A DNA stretch of 64,000 nt, from positions 2,976,001 through 3,040,000 of the forward strand of contig JAVHKY010000023.1 in NCBI GenBank assembly GCA_035079385.1, read 5' to 3'. Within the stretch, counting starts at the first letter, position 1; each line of letters starts with the position of its first letter. Shown in pieces: positions 58,800 to 64,000 of the stretch. The notes below the pieces were generated by a model. The model saw only the letters and a list, made by a program, of their open reading frames with translations. It had not been told where the DNA came from and searched no databases. The position numbers were made by a program, and so were the translations under genes. This DNA comes from Aspidiotus rigidus. Lineage: Eukaryota; Arthropoda; Insecta; Hemiptera; Diaspididae.

Positions 58800-61700
58800 T
58801 GGTATGGCAGAGAAAAACTGATATGTCCCGGAATTTTGTATTTCGATTAGCATAATTGAAATAATTTGAAAATATACCATTGTAAAGTCTGTTCCACAAA
58901 AGATAGAAATTACCTTATCAGTACCCAGCAGCGGAACTCCTGGCGAGTGCACGGGTATACTTGCGAGAAGTTCCCCCACTGAGTACCATTGAGTACTGAT
59001 AACGTACCTCAATCTTCCGTGGAGCAAGCAATAAGGTACACGTATAATTCGATTGAAGTAGTGCACACAGTTTTGTATATTATGAATTATGAAGATATTT
59101 TATTGCTCAGGATGCAAAAACAGAATAAACAGATTCTGCCTCTTAAAACACTACTTATAAAGCTTTTGAATGTAGAACCATAGGTAAACCTCCCTTTCCT
59201 CTAAATTTGAACCAATTTTTCCTCCTCCAAAACTTGATCACACATAAATGATAGTCGAAAAATTACGACACTTTAACGTTTAATTCGAAAAATTAACCGC
59301 GAGTAAAGGAAGGACGACCAGTACGTCTTCGAGCAGCTTATCTTTAAGAGTGTTTTGCTAATGAGAAATGAAGATTAATTCCACCTGATATTTGCGAGGC
59401 AGTTGTTTCGATCAAATTATGTAGCCCGACTTCGACAGGATTACAATAGTGGTAAATAATCTTATGGTACCTACTCGATAAAATTGTTTTCCCTATTTTC
59501 AGACTGAACCTGCGGTCCGCAAAACGATGCGGGCCTTGTAACCCTTATTTGCGACCCGCAAAAGAACACTATAATCAACTCAAATTTGTATCACATGTAC
59601 GAAAAAGTACAAGTTTCAAGTTTATAAGTGATTTCCTATTTTTAGAAATAAGAGTAGCATGAATTCATAAGATTCTGCTGACAAGCGCTGTAGCCCGAGG
59701 CCTTTCAGTGACGTCCCTCTTCCCTTTATAAGTGCTCTTGTGTGTAGTGGATTCATATTATACCAAGTAATCAAATAACGACATCCTGAAAAAAGAGGGG
59801 GTAAGAAGAATATTTTCTCTGCGAAGGAGGTGTGGGAGTGAGAGAAGAAATTCACCAGGGGTAGACTATAATATCACCTAATTTTTCTTCATTTCCTATG
59901 AACCAAACATTGGTGTCCAGATTTCCGAAGTAGTCGTCACTGTCCTCGTTGACTTCACCACTGTCAAATAATATTTTTACTTTTTTCAATTTTGAAGAGA
60001 ATGACCAGTTCATACCTTTTCTTCTTCAAAGCTTTGCTCTTGTACCGAGGATAAAACTTACCGTTACTGCGCTGATAGACGGAGATTCGCGTAAGTGTCC
60101 GGTTCTTAAGATACTAAATTATTTTCGTTTTTCATGAGGTTTCGTCCCCTAAATTTCTCGCAATCAAAAAATATATATATTTTTTCTAATGATTGCCACC
60201 GAATAGAAAAATTTCAATCGCGTACACATTGAGCTAACTTTTGACGTCGATGGATTATATCTGGGGAGTTTCCGGATTCATTTCCAAGAGTTTCAACCGA
60301 TACAAATCGAATGCCAAAAAGATTTACAACCCTGAATTGAGAGGAGATTTTTAGTCGCCTTCTAGTCGTATTCGTATTTTCGCCCTCTGTACACCAGGGC
60401 GGGCGTTTTTTTCTTCTCGGTTTAAGGAGCAGTTCCAAGTCACATTTACAGTCGAAATCAAAACATGTGCAGATTCTAGATGTACCTGTGCTACATATAC
60501 AGTACAGGCTCCACAGGATATCGAGTTTTTCCCGGGGCACCGTCGTTAATCGTATCTACAGATCGGCCGAGGATCGTCCGCACGGTTGGGGGCGCGAAAA
60601 AGAATATTAGATCTTGAAGGGACGGCCAGAAAAGAGAAACCCCCTACGAATTGCATTCGTTCTGTATGTAAACTGTAGAGATATCCGTACGAACACATAA
60701 TTCTATTTTCGAACAGGGCAAAGTTTTCGCAAATATAATCACGGTTCGAATGCTAGTTACCCTGCGATACTTGGAATACACTAGAAAACGTTAAAGATGA
60801 TCAAAATCTACCCAACCGCTTATTCTTTAGAGAAAAACAATCTGTTTGCACTTTATTTCATGCACGGAGAATAACGTGGTTCAGCAACTTCCCAGATTAG
60901 GAATTTTACGCCCACGAAAATCGTAATCACCTTTGATTATGATCAGGTGTGCGTGAAGCGATGAATTAATAGAAGTCATTGAAATGTGTCACAGAAAATT
61001 TGTTCTCAATTAATTAATAAATACATATATTTATAGAGCCATTTGTAATTTGATTCTAATCTGTTTTGCTAATGTATTTATTTGCCATGACGACAGCATT
61101 TGTAAATGTTATTTCATAAACACGAGCACCCCCTCATCTCTTCCTACTCCTACAAAGGAATAAAATTTAACAAAAAATATCTCTGAAAAAAGAGTTTTCT
61201 CTTCAAAGACTCGAGTTCCTTCGCAAAATTATATCCCCATCCCCATCCTCACCCCAAACGAAATAAATTCCTCTCTAAATCCATTTCCGCTCAAAAGATA
61301 GTCTCAAGACTGAAAATTTTCTTAATTTCTTCCCCCTGAACTATTTATAGCCTTGGTTCAAGTAGACTTATACCTCACCAAAGTTTTAAATCTTATTTTT
61401 CAGAACACAAAAATAAGAATTTTTCTATATTTCATGGAGGTGTTACATTCTTCAATTCACGACTCGTATCTAAGGCTTAGGATAAAAATTTCCTCAAGTT
61501 CCGCGTTTTCTATTGTACATAAGGCTGTAAAATGTGTCAATATACCGTACTTCGTTTTATGAATACATAAGTCGAAAGTCAAAAATTCCATCAAGCTTTA
61601 ACCTAGAATTCAAATTTCAAATTCATTCATTTGGCGTATTGCAGGTATTTGGTTTTCCAGTGATAATATTAATTACTGGAGAAAATACTGGGCATGTTCA

Positions 61701-63470
61701 CTATTAAAATGCCCCCACCCCTCACCTCACCCTTATGACCAATCCGAGTGTTGGACAGATGAGTAATCGCTCTTCATTGACGGATTTGAAATTCGCTCTG
61801 GTCATCCGCTGGAAGTGTTACGATCGGGAGCAGAGCGATTTTACCGTTCAAATGTTTAATGAATAATTTCATGATAACTTACGAACGAAGCATGTAGGAG
61901 AAAAATGAAAGGATAAACTTTTTAGAGCATAAAATTTTCTACAAATCACCTTTTCTTATAAAAAGTGATTCAGATCGATTTAAGGGACCTTCTGCCCTCC
62001 ACCCGTACCGCCCATCAATTTTTATGTCTTCGGCTGGTGCACAATACTAGCGCTGTTCGGCCAAGAATGGTGGATTTCCCTTCGTTAAGAATGGACCGTT
62101 TCAAAATTTTGTAGGCTCTTAGATAGAGTATTCAGAAACGTATTCCTGTAAATAACGTGTGCATGAGGTTGGGGACGAGGAGAGATTCCAAAAATCAGGT
62201 CGGGTAGAATTTAAAATTTTTTTAAAAATTTCTAGTCTAAAGAATTATGGAAAGGAAATAGGAAAAATGTGTCTTCGTACACACGCTTCTCACTTACAAA
62301 GGATATTGCTAATGATCGGAATTTAAATTGATAAAGAGTTAGCTATTAAAAGCCCATTACCTATTGGAGAATTCTATGTGAGTCATGAATAATTAATACA
62401 AGATTAGACGCTTGTCGTAATTCATATTTTTTTACTCGAAAATCTGTTGATCTCATTGAACCCGGAATTCTCAGCCCTGTACGTTTCTTAATTAGCGGTC
62501 CGATGACGTCATTCCGGAATCCTGATCGAACGCACACTTCAGTGAATACATCAAAACGTTGCGAACTCACAAAAGAAGTTCAGATACGCTTACGTCATGA
62601 GTATTTCACGCAATAGTTTAAGAAAAAATTCCAAAGTGGGATATATCGAAGCAACGTTGGAGTAGACAACTTCCGGATTTTGGAAGAACTCGACGAAGTT
62701 TTCCAAAGAATGTCATATTAGACTAATGTATCTTACTGTAAATTACTAGATTAAGAATGCAACAGGACTCGATGTACCAGCAATGGTGAAAAATATTAAG
62801 GTAGGAATCTCGAAGAAAGGAATTGAGTTATTTGAAAAATTTTTCTATCCTCAATAATTGAATTAACAAAGAAGTTAAGGTGCTACCAGCGTACGCGCTC
62901 TAACATGTCTTACTTCTATTGTACGTGCTGTTTGGTCATAGAAATACTCGTTCAAGGTCAACAGAAATAATGGGAAGAGACGATGGTCATTTTCTGATTG
63001 GAGCTGTGTCGGGCTATTTCATATAACGTTCTAATAGTAGACAAAGTTAAAATCAAAGGCACTGACGACAACTCGATTTGAATTGACGAGGCTCGGTTTG
63101 CCGGATGTCAGGTCGTTTTCAGGAGAATGATTTGCCAGCTCCTGCCGAAGGTCATGACCCTAACGTCTACAATTTGCGGAATCATGATGCAAGAATAGAT
63201 TCACTTTGGATCTTTGGTCTTCACCAAGATTTTGGGGAGTGCTAAGCAGGGGTTTTTAATTCATTCTGGGAGTGGCTAGCATACAAAGGAACCCTTCTCC
63301 GGGTGAACACAAGCCTTGTAAGCCGTGTTAACTCTAATAGCCTCAGGAGTAGATCATGTTGTAAAAAGTTTGCGATTAGGGCGCAGAGAAAACCCCTGAG
63401 CTACTTCAAAATTATGGGGCTACTCTTAAAACCCAATCTAACTTGAACGCCCACATCATCAAAGTGCTTG
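58800..63470. other. No gene recognised
   Basis: Short frames only, up to 108 codons at 60214-60540 (minus), without motifs. The part from about 63100 may be decayed N-terminal Penelope sequence, but this could not be shown. Confidence 0.5.
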
Positions 63471-63474
63471 TCAC

Positions 63475-64000
63475 ATCATTGTCAAGGTTCCTTTGAAAAA
63501 GTCCCTTCTGATTCCTAGCCCTGTGCCTCCTCGCCTCATGGACTGCCTAAGGTCCATAAATCTGACACATCCACGTGACCTGTGGTGTCTTACATCCCGT
63601 CCTCCACCAATTTCCTTGCTAAATTCTTGAGTCAATGGTTTAAATCTTGTATCGAACCTAAACAACCCTTACTACATTGGTTCGAGACATGAAAGACTTG
63701 ACTCGACTCCCCAAATTGATAACCATGTCTTTCGACGTTGTGGCTTTGTTTCCCAACATTCCTAATAAGGCTCCTATCCAGTATTTTCGAGGTATCCCTC
63801 TGCTGGTCCTCCAACACATACTTCTTCAATGAGGAATTCCATTCCTTTCCTGGAGACATCGGCATCCCTATTGGTTCCTTCTGGGATCTTTGATCGATTG
63901 CGGATGTTGGTATAGGTACGTCGATGACTTCCTGTATGTATGGTCCGGCCCTCTCTGGAATCGTAGGATTTCCTCGTCCACTAAATAGCCTCTACCCTTC
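63475..64000 (+). pseudogene. Penelope-like reverse transcriptase relic, runs off the window
   Basis: Decayed frames in order: PPRL, one-base frameshift, then LPKVHKSDTST, a stop, PVVSYIPSSTNFLAKFLSQWFK (63550-63640; usual LPKxHK...LRPIVSxxxSPTYxLAKFL). Then ITMSFDVVALFPNIPNKAP (63720-63777; motif A, usual FDVxSLFTNIP). Then NTYFFNEEFHSFPGDIGIPIGS (63810-63876; usual YFxFNxxxYxQxxGxxMGS). After another frameshift, RYVDDFLYVW (63917-63946; motif C, YVDD). Stops and at least three frameshifts make it non-functional. Same strand as the Penelope 3' end at 1-914, but a separate copy. Confidence 0.85.

Noticed and set aside
58674..59066. 130-codon minus-strand frame
   Set aside because: Begins outside but ends in the TGACGTCA repeat, and has no family pattern.
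60214..60540. 108-codon minus-strand frame with a CTCFDFDCKCDL stretch
   Set aside because: Cysteine spacing fits no known module, and both flanks are non-coding.

Overview
The window looks like AT-rich, transposon-dense nuclear DNA from an animal, most likely an arthropod. The evidence is its repeat content: Penelope-like elements, I/Jockey- and R1-type LINEs, an RTE-like LINE, a Helitron relic, and several families of TIR/MITE elements. There is no compact gene packing, no operon layout, no rRNA, no confident tRNA and no CRISPR array. No host protein-coding gene could be supported. Nearly all open frames are short and patternless, and every frame that could be recognised belongs to a mobile element. 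The species cannot be named from this.

Layout: 0-0.9 kb is the 3' end of a Penelope-like element (GIY-YIG domain, CCAAT repeats, a hammerhead-ribozyme motif, a terminal hairpin). 3.7-5.3 kb is a duplicated AT-rich repeat; its first copy carries two insertions that the second copy lacks. 5.6-8.3 kb is a minus-strand RNase H-bearing LINE split by a ~1.86 kb TIR element with a 9-bp target duplication. 10.4-12.9 kb holds nested MITEs and two different plus-strand LINE relics. 13.6-20.7 kb holds R1-like and I/Jockey-like relics, including two copies of one family facing each other. 26.2-28.9 kb and 38.6-43.5 kb are dense clusters of non-autonomous repeats, with a Helitron relic at 41.8-42.4 kb. 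47.8-52.8 kb contains nested foldback elements and several minisatellites. 57.1-58.8 kb is a second copy of a repeat packed with TGACGTCA palindromes. 63.5-64.0 kb is a decayed Penelope-like reverse transcriptase running off the end.

Two themes stand out. First, three unrelated-looking dispersed families carry internal minisatellites: a foldback family with AACAGG...CCTGTT ends, a family with ATGAAACATGTC/GGCTATGCC ends, and a TGACGTCA-rich family. In at least one locus (51.5-52.8 kb) the internal 45-bp unit has expanded into long arrays with a 604-bp higher-order duplication. Second, many insertions can be ordered from target-site duplications and empty-site paralogs. The stretches between (0.9-3.7, 8.3-10.4, 20.7-26.1, 29-38.6, 43.5-47.8, 52.8-57.1 and 58.8-63.4 kb) show nothing that can be defended beyond low-complexity tracts and small inverted repeats.
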